Shown here in pieces: positions 17,858 through 26,609 of a DNA stretch of 56,850 bases. This stretch comes from Acidimicrobiaceae bacterium. Lineage in GTDB: Bacteria; Actinomycetota; Acidimicrobiia; Acidimicrobiales; Aldehydirespiratoraceae. The notes beneath the pieces are model-generated. The model was not told the origin of the DNA. It did no database searches and worked only from the letters and a program-made list of their open reading frames with translations. A program made the translations under genes and the position numbers. The stretch spans positions 1 to 56,850 of the forward strand of contig VYCW01000100.1 in NCBI GenBank assembly GCA_009843735.1, given 5' to 3'. The first letter of the stretch is position 1, and every line of letters begins with the position of its first letter.

Positions 17858-19039
17858 ATGATCGCGGACCTGCACGCCGAGCCGGCGGTGGAGCGCCTGC
17901 AGCGCAGGGTGGCCGAGACCACCGGCCTGGTAAACGCCCCGCTCGACAGCCCGATGCTGCAGCCCTACGAGGTGTTCGACCGGGACCTGTTCGACCTGGA
18001 GATGGTGCGGGTATTCGGGCGGTCGTGGGTGTGGTTGGGCGACACCGAGGACCTGACCGAGCCCGGCGACTACATCACCGGCACCATCGGCTACCAGCCG
18101 GTGATGGTGATCCGCCAGGAGGACGGCTCGGTGCGGGGATTCCTCAACAACTGCCGCCACCGGGCGTCGGGGCTGCTGTTCGAGCCGGCCGGCAACTGCG
18201 GCAAGACCATGACCTGCCCCTACCACAACTGGGCCTACGCCATCGACGGCCAGCTCATCGGCATACCCGACCGGGCCCGCATGTACCCCGACGGCATGCC
18301 CACCTCCGACTACGGCCTGGTGGAGATACGCATCGAGCTGGCCTGGGACAAGCTCGTGTTCGGATGCCTGTCACGGAAGGCGCCCCCGTTCCGGGAGTGG
18401 ATCGCCCCGCTGGCGCAGCGCTACGCCCTCTACAACTTCGACACCTTCACCCGGTACCACCGGGAGCTCGACCAGACCTACCCGATCAACTGGAAGGCCT
18501 TCGCCGAGAACTCCAACGACGACTACCACGTCCGCTTCGTGCACCGGCGACTCAACAAGCTGCGCAAGCAGATGGACACCATCGTGCGCTTCGAGGGCCG
18601 CACCTGCAGCGGCTTCAAGCCTCACTCCGAAGAGGAGGACGCAACCGGCGGGCGCACCGATCTCACCCATGAGCAGCTGCTCGGCCACTACGCCGACTTC
18701 ATCTACCCCAACCTCACGCCGCTGCCCTACCCGACGCAGCTCATCCTGGTGCGGGCCGACCCCCTCGCGGTGGACCGCACCCGGCTGTTCAGCCGCATCT
18801 ACGGGATCGACAAGTCGATTGAGGAGCAGGACTTCGAGCTGGACCGCCTGGCCACCACCAACCTCGAGGACACCAACATGGTGACCGAGCTGATGAAGAA
18901 CCTGCGCTCGCCGTTCTACCGGGTAGGGCCGGCCTCGACCTGGGAGGGCCGGGCCGCCCACGTGATGAAGCTGGTTCGGGCCGATGTGGCCTCCCCGCTG
19001 GCTGACGACGAGTTCAGCGGGCCGCTGCCGGCCAACTGA
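17858..19039 (+). CDS. Rieske ring-hydroxylating dioxygenase, alpha subunit (first copy)
   Basis: A 393-residue oxygenase large subunit. Rieske ligands are C99-x-H101 (NCRHRASG) and C120-x2-H123 (CPYHNW). The mononuclear iron motif is H224-x4-H229 in DDYHVRFVH, preceded by the NWKAFAENSND segment that also contains the bridging aspartate. Length is a little short for alpha subunits (400-460). It is followed 23 bp later by a DhnA-type aldolase, then a beta subunit and a second alpha subunit, indicating a catabolic operon that attacks an aromatic or related ring and cleaves a product carbon chain. No reductase or dedicated ferredoxin gene is in the operon, so electrons must come from elsewhere. 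Confidence 0.95.
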   Translation: MIADLHAEPAVERLQRRVAETTGLVNAPLDSPMLQPYEVFDRDLFDLEMVRVFGRSWVWLGDTEDLTEPGDYITGTIGYQPVMVIRQEDGSVRGFLNNCRHRASGLLFEPAGNCGKTMTCPYHNWAYAIDGQLIGIPDRARMYPDGMPTSDYGLVEIRIELAWDKLVFGCLSRKAPPFREWIAPLAQRYALYNFDTFTRYHRELDQTYPINWKAFAENSNDDYHVRFVHRRLNKLRKQMDTIVRFEGRTCSGFKPHSEEEDATGGRTDLTHEQLLGHYADFIYPNLTPLPYPTQLILVRADPLAVDRTRLFSRIYGIDKSIEEQDFELDRLATTNLEDTNMVTELMKNLRSPFYRVGPASTWEGRAAHVMKLVRADVASPLADDEFSGPLPAN

Positions 19040-19062
19040 ACCGGACGAGAGGAAGAACGTCC

Positions 19063-19854
19063 ATGAGCACGGCTGGCCCTCCGGCCTCGGCGGTGTCGGC
19101 GGGAAAGCGCCGACGCTTCCGTCACATCTTCCGCGCCGACGGCCGGGCTGTCTTCGTGGCCATGGACCACCCCGCCTACATGGGCATGGGTGTCGCGCCT
19201 TCCGCCGCGGCCGCGATCGCTGACGGCCGGCCCGACGCCGTCCTCGCTACCTGGCATCTGGCCCGCACTCGACCCGAGGCCTTCGCTGGCGCGGGGCTGG
19301 TGCTGCGGGTCGACGGCGGGATTTCCGATCTCGGCGACCCGCCCGCCAGCGACACGACCTCGTTGCTCTACTCGGCCGAGCAGGCGATGGTGGTCGGTGC
19401 CGACGCCGTAGTGATCATGGTGTTCCCCGGCACCCCCGACGAGGAGCGCTCGCTGGGGCGGCTGGCCCGCCTGGCCGCCGAGTGCGAGCTGCTCGGTCTG
19501 CCAGTGATGGCCGAATCGATACCGGGAGGCTGGCCCCGCACAGTGCCCTGGACCGCGGAGAACGTCAGCCGGGGGGCCCGGCTTGCGGTCGAGCTCGGCG
19601 CTGACATCGTCAAGACCATGTGCCCCGGTCCCCCCGAGGAGTTCGCGGCGGTGGCCGAGGCCTGCCCCGCACCGGTCGTGGCCCTGGGCGGTCCCAAGGT
19701 CGACGACGAGGACCAGGTCGTCGCGCTGGCCCGCGGCGTGGTCGAAGCGGGTGGTGCCGGTGTGGCCTTCGGCCGCAACGTCTGGGGATCCGACGATCCG
19801 GCTGCGCTGGTCGGCCGCCTGCTCGAGGCTGTCCACGGTGCTGAGTCGGCCTGA
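19063..19854 (+). CDS. DhnA/LsrF-type class I aldolase family protein
   Basis: A 263-residue TIM-barrel protein of the DhnA-type fructose-bisphosphate aldolase / LsrF group. Diagnostic pieces are AMDHP (34-37), the Schiff-base lysine candidate K184 in ADIVKTMCPG, the VALGGPK strand and a C-terminal phosphate-binding-like segment (GGAGVAFGRNVWG). The family carries out aldol or retro-aldol and thiolytic reactions on phosphorylated or keto substrates. It sits between a Rieske alpha gene and the beta gene, and its stop overlaps the next start (TGATG), so expression is coupled to the oxygenase. A retro-aldol step on the ring-opened product is a reasonable guess. Confidence 0.88.
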   Translation: MSTAGPPASAVSAGKRRRFRHIFRADGRAVFVAMDHPAYMGMGVAPSAAAAIADGRPDAVLATWHLARTRPEAFAGAGLVLRVDGGISDLGDPPASDTTSLLYSAEQAMVVGADAVVIMVFPGTPDEERSLGRLARLAAECELLGLPVMAESIPGGWPRTVPWTAENVSRGARLAVELGADIVKTMCPGPPEEFAAVAEACPAPVVALGGPKVDDEDQVVALARGVVEAGGAGVAFGRNVWGSDDPAALVGRLLEAVHGAESA

Positions 19855-20417
19855 TGGACGCGCCCGCGGCGTCAGTGCTCGACGATCGCCTGTATCAGCG
19901 GCTTGTCGAGCTGGCCGCGCCGGACGGAGCCGAGCGCGGGCCCGGTCGTCCCGATCTGCGGCCTGCGGTTGAGCAGGCCCTCCACCATGAGGCCCGACTT
20001 CTGGACGAGCGCCTCTACCGGGCCTGGCTGGACCGGTTCACCCAGGACTGCGTGTACTGGATTCCGCTTGACCCCGCCGGCGATCCCCGCACCCGGGTCT
20101 CGTACCTGCTGGATGACCGTCGCCGCATGGAGGACCGCATCGGGCTGCTGGAGACCGGGTGGGCTCATGCGCAGGAGCCGCCGTCGCGTACCTGTCGCAT
20201 CGTGTCCAACGTGGAGGCATGGCCTCTCGGAGACGGCGACACACTGGCCCGGTGCTCGACCGTGGTCTGGGAGTACCGCAAGGATCGGTTGACGCCGTTC
20301 GCGAGCCGCAACGACTACGTGCTAGCCACGCTGGGCGAGAACTGGTCGGTGAGATTCAAGATCGTGCGCCTGGTGGACAGCCGCAGCGACGTCCGCAAGT
20401 TCTCGTTCGTGCTATAG
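19854..20417 (+). CDS. Ring-hydroxylating dioxygenase beta subunit
   Basis: A 187-residue protein with the NTF2/SnoaL-like fold of dioxygenase small subunits. Family-like features are the helix HHEARLLDERLY (residues 44-55), the strand with FTQDCVYWIP, and the terminal RRLVDSRSD-type motif seen here as IVRLVDSRSDVRKFSFVL. The beta subunit normally stabilises an alpha3-beta3 hexamer and carries no metal. It begins at the ATG that overlaps the aldolase stop by one base and is followed after 23 bp by the second Rieske alpha gene. Which of the two alpha subunits it pairs with cannot be told; the immediately downstream one is the more usual arrangement. Confidence 0.92.
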   Translation: MDAPAASVLDDRLYQRLVELAAPDGAERGPGRPDLRPAVEQALHHEARLLDERLYRAWLDRFTQDCVYWIPLDPAGDPRTRVSYLLDDRRRMEDRIGLLETGWAHAQEPPSRTCRIVSNVEAWPLGDGDTLARCSTVVWEYRKDRLTPFASRNDYVLATLGENWSVRFKIVRLVDSRSDVRKFSFVL

Positions 20418-20440
20418 AGGCCGCGAAGACAGGTGCCGCC

Positions 20441-21754
20441 ATGGACGCTCTCGACACGCTGATACAGCCCCACCGGGTGCACCGCTCCCTCTACACCGAT
20501 CCGGACATCTTCGTCACCGAGATGGAGAAGGTCTTCGGCGGCGCCTGGGTCTATCTGGCCCACGAGAGCCAGCTGCCCGAGCCGAACGACTTCATCACCG
20601 CCCGGATAGGCCTGCGCCCGCTGATCCTCACCCGTGACGACGACGGCGGGCTGCACGGGCTGTTCAACCGGTGCGCCCACCGGGCCTCGACCGTGTGCCA
20701 GTCCGAGTGCGGATCGGCCCGGCGCTTCCAGTGCTCCTACCACGGGTGGACGTACTCGAATCGGGGCGAGCTGGTGAACGTGCCCTTCGCCGAGGGCTAT
20801 CCGCCCGATTTCGACCTGTCCGACCACGGCCTGGCCCAGGTGCCGCGCCTGGGCACCTACCGGGGCTTGATCTTCGGCACGCTCAACGTCGACGCCCCCA
20901 GCCTGGCCGACTGGCTCGGCCCGGCCGGCCCCCTGATCGACGAGTTCGTGGACCGCTCGCCCTCCGGGCGCATAGAGGTGCGCAACTGCCAGCGGATGGT
21001 CTACCGCGGCAACTGGAAGCTGGCCTGGGACAACGCCGGCGACGGGCTGCACCCCACCTTCGCCCATCGGAGCTTCGTGATCCTCAACGAGCGCCAGCAC
21101 GGCGGCGCCCGGTCGCTGTCGCAGTTCAAGGCCAGTCCCGATGACACCGGGATGTACGGAGCCGACCTCGGCAACGGTCACATGTTCGTGGACCAGAGGC
21201 CCGGGCTCAACCAGTCCTTCTGGGAGACCCAGCGGCCGGTGCCGGGGCGGGAGTGGTACGCCGAGCAGATCGAGCAAGCCTGCGGGGACGGCGCCGCCGA
21301 TGTGCTGGAGGTGGCGCCGGGATCGATGATCAACCTGTCGATCTTCCCCAACCTGCTCATCAAGGGCAACCACTTCGAGACGGTCGACCCGGTCAGCGTG
21401 GCGGAGACCCGGCTCCACACCTGGATGGTGGCCGCGGAAGGCGCCCCCGACGAGGTGAACGTGCTGCGGATGCGGATTGCGGAGGACTTCCCCAGTCTCG
21501 GGAATCCTGACGATCTGGAGCTCTTCGAGCGCTGCCAGGAGGGCTTGGCCATCGCCGAGGTGGAGTGGGTGGACATGAGCAAGGGGCTCGGGCATGAGGC
21601 CGAGGAGGTCTCCGCCGACGGCGTGGTCAGGGCGCCGGTCACCTACGAGGGACCGATGCGCGGCTACCTGCGGGCCTGGCTCGACCTGATGTCGTCGGAT
21701 GTGAAGCTGACGACGGCCGCCGCGGGCGAAGTCACCTGCGAAGTGGCCGCATGA
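20441..21754 (+). CDS. Rieske ring-hydroxylating dioxygenase, alpha subunit (second copy)
   Basis: A 437-residue oxygenase large subunit, only distantly similar to the one at 17858. Rieske ligands are C78-x-H80 (RCAHRAST) and C98-x2-H101 (CSYHGW). The catalytic iron motif is visible as GDGLHPTFAH after WKLAWDNAGD. Length is typical of alpha subunits of two-component dioxygenases. The ATG at 20441 (MDALDTL) is preferred although the frame is open further upstream, because it follows the beta-subunit stop and is where family similarity begins. It is the fourth gene of the Rieske operon. Confidence 0.95.
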   Translation: MDALDTLIQPHRVHRSLYTDPDIFVTEMEKVFGGAWVYLAHESQLPEPNDFITARIGLRPLILTRDDDGGLHGLFNRCAHRASTVCQSECGSARRFQCSYHGWTYSNRGELVNVPFAEGYPPDFDLSDHGLAQVPRLGTYRGLIFGTLNVDAPSLADWLGPAGPLIDEFVDRSPSGRIEVRNCQRMVYRGNWKLAWDNAGDGLHPTFAHRSFVILNERQHGGARSLSQFKASPDDTGMYGADLGNGHMFVDQRPGLNQSFWETQRPVPGREWYAEQIEQACGDGAADVLEVAPGSMINLSIFPNLLIKGNHFETVDPVSVAETRLHTWMVAAEGAPDEVNVLRMRIAEDFPSLGNPDDLELFERCQEGLAIAEVEWVDMSKGLGHEAEEVSADGVVRAPVTYEGPMRGYLRAWLDLMSSDVKLTTAAAGEVTCEVAA

Positions 21755-21788
21755 TCCTTCCCGCTGGCGCTGCCTGTGACACAGTTGC

Positions 21789-22427
21789 ATGACCACTAGC
21801 GACCGGGTGATCCTCCAGGAGGCGGTCGTGCCCCGCTGCGAGGGCCGGGCCGTGGAGGTGCGGGCCGGCCAGGTGCTGCGGATCGTCGCGCTGGACGGGC
21901 CCCAGGTGGCCGACTCCACCTTCCTGGCGCTCGACAACCCCCGCGAGGGCTACCACGCCGGGCAGACGGTCGCGCTGAACATGCTGGCCGGCACCGGATC
22001 GATGCGCAGGATCACCACGCTGTGGTCCCGGCCACCATACGAGCGGCCGATGATGACCGTCATCGACGATCCGGTCGGCGTCCACTTCGCCTGGAACGGG
22101 GGACGCTGCTCGGCCGGGGTGTACGCCGTCCGCGACGGCATCGAATCGGGCCACCGGACCTGCCAGGGCAACCTTGAGGAGGCGGTCAGGCCTTGGGGTG
22201 TGGACCCCGACCTGATCCCGGACGTGTTCAATGTGTTCATGTACACCGATGTGGTGGACGAGCAGCGGCTGGTGTTCCGGGAGTCGCCCGCGGCTGCCGG
22301 CGACTACATCGACCTCAGGGCGGAGATCGACGTGCTGGCCGCGGTGTCGGCCTGCCCCAGCGAGACGTCGGCGTCCAACGGCGGCGAACCCAAGCGGATA
22401 GGCCTCGAGGTTCACCGAAGGGAGTGA
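21789..22427 (+). CDS. DUF1989 (urea-carboxylase-associated type) protein
   Basis: A 212-residue protein with the features of the DUF1989 family often annotated as urea carboxylase or aminomethyltransferase associated: an early (V)xAGQxLRIVxLDGPQVAD strand pair, central DVFNVFMYT, and a late CPSE...NGG...RIG segment (residues about 188-207). Proteins of this family accompany urea/allophanate metabolism and other amine or amide pathways, with poorly defined biochemistry. Here it follows the second Rieske alpha gene by 34 bp and precedes a small unknown gene by 5 bp. It supports a nitrogen-containing substrate for the operon, but only by association. Confidence 0.85.
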   Translation: MTTSDRVILQEAVVPRCEGRAVEVRAGQVLRIVALDGPQVADSTFLALDNPREGYHAGQTVALNMLAGTGSMRRITTLWSRPPYERPMMTVIDDPVGVHFAWNGGRCSAGVYAVRDGIESGHRTCQGNLEEAVRPWGVDPDLIPDVFNVFMYTDVVDEQRLVFRESPAAAGDYIDLRAEIDVLAAVSACPSETSASNGGEPKRIGLEVHRRE

Positions 22428-22432
22428 CGGCA

Positions 22433-22738
22433 ATGGTGAGGATGGTTCGGAAGGCCCAGGTCGACTCCAGCGATGTGGCCCGGGTGCGGGAGTGGATCCA
22501 GCGGTACACGGCCTATATGGCTGCAGCCGACCCCGAGCGGGTGACGGTCACGTCGTGGATGGAGGCCTACGGCGCCTACGGCAAGGTCTACTGGATGATC
22601 GACGCGCCCGATCTGGGCACCCTCGACGAGTTCCTGGAGCGGCTGCCCACCGAGGACGCCTACCGGGAGATCCTCAAGGCGGGCAGCGAGCTGTTCGTCT
22701 CGGGCCAGACCAGCGACCTGCTGCTCAAAGAGGTCTGA
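22433..22738 (+). CDS. Small protein of unknown function, possible dimeric alpha-beta barrel
   Basis: A 101-residue protein I do not recognise. The ATG at 22433 has a GAAGGGAG ribosome-binding site lying over the end of the DUF1989 gene, and the stop is 4 bp before the transporter start, so it is a real member of the operon. The sequence has an N-terminal helix (SSDVARVREWIQRY), two strands around VTSWMEAYGAYGKVYWMI, and a helix rich in Asp/Glu (residues 60-84). This alternation, and an aromatic central strand, resemble NIPSNAP/EthD-like small barrels that bind or transform hydrophobic ligands. That is a fold guess only. Confidence 0.7.
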   Translation: MVRMVRKAQVDSSDVARVREWIQRYTAYMAAADPERVTVTSWMEAYGAYGKVYWMIDAPDLGTLDEFLERLPTEDAYREILKAGSELFVSGQTSDLLLKEV

Positions 22739-22742
22739 GTCC

Positions 22743-23954
22743 TTGACCGACCGGGCCGGCGCGGCCCCGCGCCGGCGATTCCGTAACGACCTGCTGCCCT
22801 TCCAGGTGCTGATGGGGGTGACCGCGGGCGGCATCGGCGGGATCGTCACCGTGCTCGGCGAGCTGCGCGACCAGCTGGGCTTCAGCGGCCCCGGCATCGG
22901 CGTGATGGTGGCCGGCGGTTTCGTCGCGGCCCTCGTGTCGCAGGTCGCACTGGCCCGGCTGGCCGACATGGGCCATGCCCGGACGATGGCCACCGCGGGG
23001 ATCGGCCTCAGCGCGGCGGCCATGGTGATGATGGTCTTCGCCGAGGGTCTGGCGGTCTGGGTGTTGAGCAGGGCTGTTCTCGGGTTCGGGGGAGGGCTGA
23101 TCCTTCCGGGCGTGCGCCGAGCGGCGGCGGTTCACGATCCGGCCCGGGCCGGGGAGAACCTCGGGCGGATGGTGGTGGCCGAGACCACCGGGTTCATCTT
23201 CGGACCGGTGCTGACGGCCCTGCTGGTCGGGGTCGGCGGGATCCGGGCGCCGTTCGCGGTGTTCGCCGGGGCCATGCTGCTGTTCGTTCCGGTTGCGGTG
23301 CGCCTGCCGCCCGACCGGGGCCTGCTCGACGCCTCCCGGCGGGCGACGTCGTTCGACCTGCTGTTCTTGCGGCGCCTGCAGGGCGCGTTGATCATGGTGG
23401 GCGGCTACTTCATGGTCATCGGCGCCTGGGAGGCGGTTCTGCCGGTGATGTTCGCCGACCGGGGCGCCGGCGCGACCGCCACCGGGATCGCCTTCACGGT
23501 GGTCGCTCTGCCGATAATGCTGGTGGGTAGGCGAGCTGGGCGTCTGGCCGACCGGGTGGGACCGGTGCGGGTGACGATGGCCGGGCTCGTGGTGGTGAGC
23601 CTCCTGACCATGACCTACGGCGTGATTGGTGGCGTGGTCCCGATCGTGGTGGCGATGGTGCTTGTGGGCTTCGGTGACGGCTACGGCTTCACCGCGGCCC
23701 ACGCGGTGGTGGCCCGGGCCGTGCCGGAGCAGCGGCAGGCGGCCGCGCTGGGTCTGATGGGCGCGGCCGAGGTGGCCGGGGCGGGCGCGGCGGCGCTTCC
23801 GGCGGCCTGGCTGTATGACAGCTTCGGACCCGGTCCCACCTGGGCCTCGGTCGGCTTGACCGTGCTGGCGCTGGTGGTGGCGGGCTGGCTGCGCATCCGG
23901 GGCACCGTGCCTGCCTCGGGCCCGGATGCCCCCTGCCCCGATATGTCTACATGA
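22743..23954 (+). CDS. Major facilitator superfamily transporter
   Basis: A 403-residue membrane protein with about 12 hydrophobic segments and MFS spacing; a basic loop with RLADMGHAR (near residue 80) stands where the first-half signature loop is expected, and GRRAGRLADRVGP occupies the equivalent second-half position. The start is a TTG at 22743, four bases after the previous stop, with AAAGAGG upstream. It closes the Rieske operon and probably imports the substrate or exports a product. Its 3' end overlaps the convergent acetamidase gene by 8 bp, so both transcripts run into each other. Confidence 0.9.
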   Translation: MTDRAGAAPRRRFRNDLLPFQVLMGVTAGGIGGIVTVLGELRDQLGFSGPGIGVMVAGGFVAALVSQVALARLADMGHARTMATAGIGLSAAAMVMMVFAEGLAVWVLSRAVLGFGGGLILPGVRRAAAVHDPARAGENLGRMVVAETTGFIFGPVLTALLVGVGGIRAPFAVFAGAMLLFVPVAVRLPPDRGLLDASRRATSFDLLFLRRLQGALIMVGGYFMVIGAWEAVLPVMFADRGAGATATGIAFTVVALPIMLVGRRAGRLADRVGPVRVTMAGLVVVSLLTMTYGVIGGVVPIVVAMVLVGFGDGYGFTAAHAVVARAVPEQRQAAALGLMGAAEVAGAGAAALPAAWLYDSFGPGPTWASVGLTVLALVVAGWLRIRGTVPASGPDAPCPDMST

Positions 23955-25137
23955 AGTCGCGCTTGGCGATCAGGCAGTGGACGCCCTTAACGTCGTTGAC
24001 CACCTGGGTGACCTCGAAGTCGGCCGCGCAGCTTAAGTAGGCGTAGGCGATGTGGCGGGGCAGGCCGAGCCGGCTCTCGCAGAAGCGGAGAGCCTCCCGC
24101 ACCGCCTCCCGCATGGCCTCGTCGAGGTCGGCGTGCAGCCCGACCGGAATCCAGTGGTCGTCGGTCTCGCCGAAGGGGTTCTCGATCAGCCCGCAGGCCC
24201 GGCGGGCCTCTGGCCCCCGTAGCACCGATAGGCGCAGATCAGCCCTCAGGGAGCCCTCCAGCGCGGTCAGGGCTACCTCACCGTTGCCCTGGGCGAAGTG
24301 GGGATCGCCCACCGCGAAGCCGGCCCCCGGCACTTGGACCGGGAGGTACAGCGTGGCGCCCTGTACCAAGTGCTTGATGTCGAGGTTGCCGCCGTGGCGG
24401 CCCGGCGGTCGGGTGGCCACCGGGTCGCCGACATCGGGGGCCACGCCCATCATCCCGAGGAACGGCGCGATCGGGTAGCGCACCGTGCCGCCGGTGCCGT
24501 AGCGCAGCACGGCGGTGCCCCCTCCGGCATCGCCTTCCACCTCGGTGAACACCGACACGGTGCCGTGCCCGGTGCCGGGCGTGAGCGTGTCCGGCGGCTC
24601 GGCCCCGTCGGGCATCTCGCCGGGCAGCGCCCCCAGCCCATGCCGGTTGGATGTGACGCCGTAGGGCACCCTCAGAGCGAAGCCCAACACGTCCACTCGC
24701 AGCAGGTCGCCGGGCTCGGCCCCCCGAACCTCAATCGGGCCGGTCACCACATGGGGACCGTCGACGCCGAAGGTGTGGGGCACGTCCCTGGCCATCTCGA
24801 CGGCGTCTTCGAGCACCCCGGACCGGTCAATGCCGCGGGCACCGAAGAAGGCGGCCGGGTCGCGGCCCTGGTCCTCGAGGATCCCCTCGTGCGACAGCGT
24901 GTCCACGGTGAGGACGGATCCGCTGTCCACCGACATCACCGCAGCGGTCTGGCGGTTCGGCCACCAGCCCCACCGGCTGTTGCCCGGGGTGGCCGGGAGG
25001 TAGTGGTCGCCGTCGATGCGGCCCTGGCCGGGATTCAGGATCAAGGGCGCGCCCCGCGTACCGGCGGCGTCACCGAGATGTGCGCCCCGGCGGACGTCGG
25101 CGGGGTTGTTGGAGCCTGCACCCGTTGATTCTCGCAT
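23947..25137 (-). CDS. Acetamidase/formamidase family protein
   Basis: A 396-residue protein of the FmdA/AmdA family, which hydrolyses formamide, acetamide or similar short amides to ammonia and acid. The family hallmarks are the GAEPGDLLRVDV strand, the GGNLDIKHLVQGATLYLPV segment and the VGDPHFAQGNGEV motif containing the metal/catalytic residues. Length fits the family. It is transcribed divergently from the amidohydrolase at 25165 with only 27 bp between starts, so promoters must overlap or lie inside the genes, and it converges on the transporter with an 8-bp overlap. Substrate not determinable from sequence. Confidence 0.93.
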   Translation of the reverse strand: MRESTGAGSNNPADVRRGAHLGDAAGTRGAPLILNPGQGRIDGDHYLPATPGNSRWGWWPNRQTAAVMSVDSGSVLTVDTLSHEGILEDQGRDPAAFFGARGIDRSGVLEDAVEMARDVPHTFGVDGPHVVTGPIEVRGAEPGDLLRVDVLGFALRVPYGVTSNRHGLGALPGEMPDGAEPPDTLTPGTGHGTVSVFTEVEGDAGGGTAVLRYGTGGTVRYPIAPFLGMMGVAPDVGDPVATRPPGRHGGNLDIKHLVQGATLYLPVQVPGAGFAVGDPHFAQGNGEVALTALEGSLRADLRLSVLRGPEARRACGLIENPFGETDDHWIPVGLHADLDEAMREAVREALRFCESRLGLPRHIAYAYLSCAADFEVTQVVNDVKGVHCLIAKRDFM

Positions 25138-25164
25138 GGGCGCAGCCGCCTATGCTCGGCGGCG

Positions 25165-26580
25165 GTGACCGCCGAGACCGCCGACAACGCCCCCGCGCCG
25201 GGTCCGGTGACGCTCCTGGTGGCGGGCGGGGACATCGTGACGATGAACCCGGCCCGGGAGGTGCTCGTAGGCGGGGCGGTGGCGGTGGCCGGAGACGTGA
25301 TCGCCGCGGTCGGCTCGAGCACGGAACTGGCCGGTCGCTATCCCGAGGCCGAAGTGATCGACGCCACCGGCTGCGTAGTCACGCCCGGGATGGTCAACGC
25401 CCACCAGCACCTGACCGGTGATCCCCTCATCCGTAGCTGCATCCCCGATCTCCTGCCTCCGGGAGCGTCGATCTTCGAGTGGTCGGTGCCGGCCCACGGG
25501 GCCCACACCGGAGACGACGACGAGCTGTCGGCGGTGCTGTCCTCGGTCGAGAACCTGGCCAACGGGGTCACCACCGTGGTGGAGGCGGGCACGGTGGCCA
25601 ACCCCCATCGGGCCGCGGCGGGGATGCGGCGGGCCGGCATCCGCGGCACGATGGGCGTCTGGGGCTGGGACATCGAGGAGGGTCCGTTCACCGCTCCGGC
25701 CGCGGAGACGCTCGACCGTCAGCGCGAGGTGGTGGACTCCTTCTCCGACGGCGGGCTCATCGACGGCTGGGTGACCCTCGTGGGTCACGATCTTGCCTCC
25801 GACGAGCTCCTGGCCGGAGCCGCCGACCTGGCCCGGGACCTGGGCACCGGCCTCACCATGCACATGTCGCCCACCTCGTCGGATCCCGAGCGCTACCTGG
25901 CCCGCACCGGCCGCCGGCCCCTGGTCCATCTGGACGCGCTGGGCGTGCTGGGACCGCACCTGCTGGTGGGTCACGGCGTCTGGCTCGACGACTCCGAGGT
26001 GGAGTTGGTGCTGAGCACATCGACGGCCATCGCCTACTGCCCGTGGGCGTACCTGCGCCTGGGCCAGGGAGTGGCCGGTCACGGTCGCCACGCCGAGATC
26101 GTGGAGCGGGGCGGGCGGGTAGCGCTGGGCTGTGACGCGTCCAACGCCGGCGACACCTCCGACATCCTGCGGACCGCCGCGCTGGCTGCCGGGCTGGCCC
26201 GCGACACCCGGGTGGATCCCGAGCGCTTCGGCGCCCACACCGCGTTCGAGCTGGCCACCATCGCCGGGGCCGCCGCCATCGGCATGGACGGCCGGATCGG
26301 GAGCCTCGAGCCGGGCAAGCAGGCCGACATGGTGGTGCACGACACGTCGTCGATCGGCTGGGCGCCCCGGGGCGAGACGGTGCTGCATCTCGTGTGGGGG
26401 ACCGACGGGCGCTCGGTGCGCGACGTGGTGGTGGCCGGTCGCCAAGTCATCCGGGACGGCACCTGCACGACGGTGGACATTGCCGACCTGCGGGCCGAGG
26501 CCACCGCCGCCCAGCAGTCGCTGCTGGCGAGGGCCGGACTGGAGATCTCCCATAGCTGGCCCCACATCCCCAGTGCCTAG
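25165..26580 (+). CDS. Metal-dependent amidohydrolase (chlorohydrolase/cytosine-deaminase-like), copy 1
   Basis: A 471-residue amidohydrolase-superfamily enzyme of the SsnA/AtzA/TrzN type. Metal ligands: H80-x-H82 (VNAHQHLTG), H233 (TMHMSPTS), H270 (LLVGHGVW) and D324 (LGCDASNAGD). No lysine-carbamate feature, so mononuclear metal is expected, as in deaminases and chlorohydrolases. Starts at a GTG (25165). A paralogue lies at 35177, with the same N-terminal layout (VTMNPxR) and the same HMSP segment. Likely reaction is hydrolytic deamination or dechlorination of a heterocycle. It faces the acetamidase and is followed by a zinc alcohol dehydrogenase 29 bp downstream. Confidence 0.92.
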   Translation: MTAETADNAPAPGPVTLLVAGGDIVTMNPAREVLVGGAVAVAGDVIAAVGSSTELAGRYPEAEVIDATGCVVTPGMVNAHQHLTGDPLIRSCIPDLLPPGASIFEWSVPAHGAHTGDDDELSAVLSSVENLANGVTTVVEAGTVANPHRAAAGMRRAGIRGTMGVWGWDIEEGPFTAPAAETLDRQREVVDSFSDGGLIDGWVTLVGHDLASDELLAGAADLARDLGTGLTMHMSPTSSDPERYLARTGRRPLVHLDALGVLGPHLLVGHGVWLDDSEVELVLSTSTAIAYCPWAYLRLGQGVAGHGRHAEIVERGGRVALGCDASNAGDTSDILRTAALAAGLARDTRVDPERFGAHTAFELATIAGAAAIGMDGRIGSLEPGKQADMVVHDTSSIGWAPRGETVLHLVWGTDGRSVRDVVVAGRQVIRDGTCTTVDIADLRAEATAAQQSLLARAGLEISHSWPHIPSA

Positions 26581-26609
26581 AGTCGCGGCATCGCCGAGAT
26601 AGGAGCGTC

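Noticed and set aside
23947-23954. Gene overlap as evidence of a frameshift in the transporter or acetamidase
   Set aside because: Both proteins have normal family lengths and intact ends; a short convergent overlap is sufficient.
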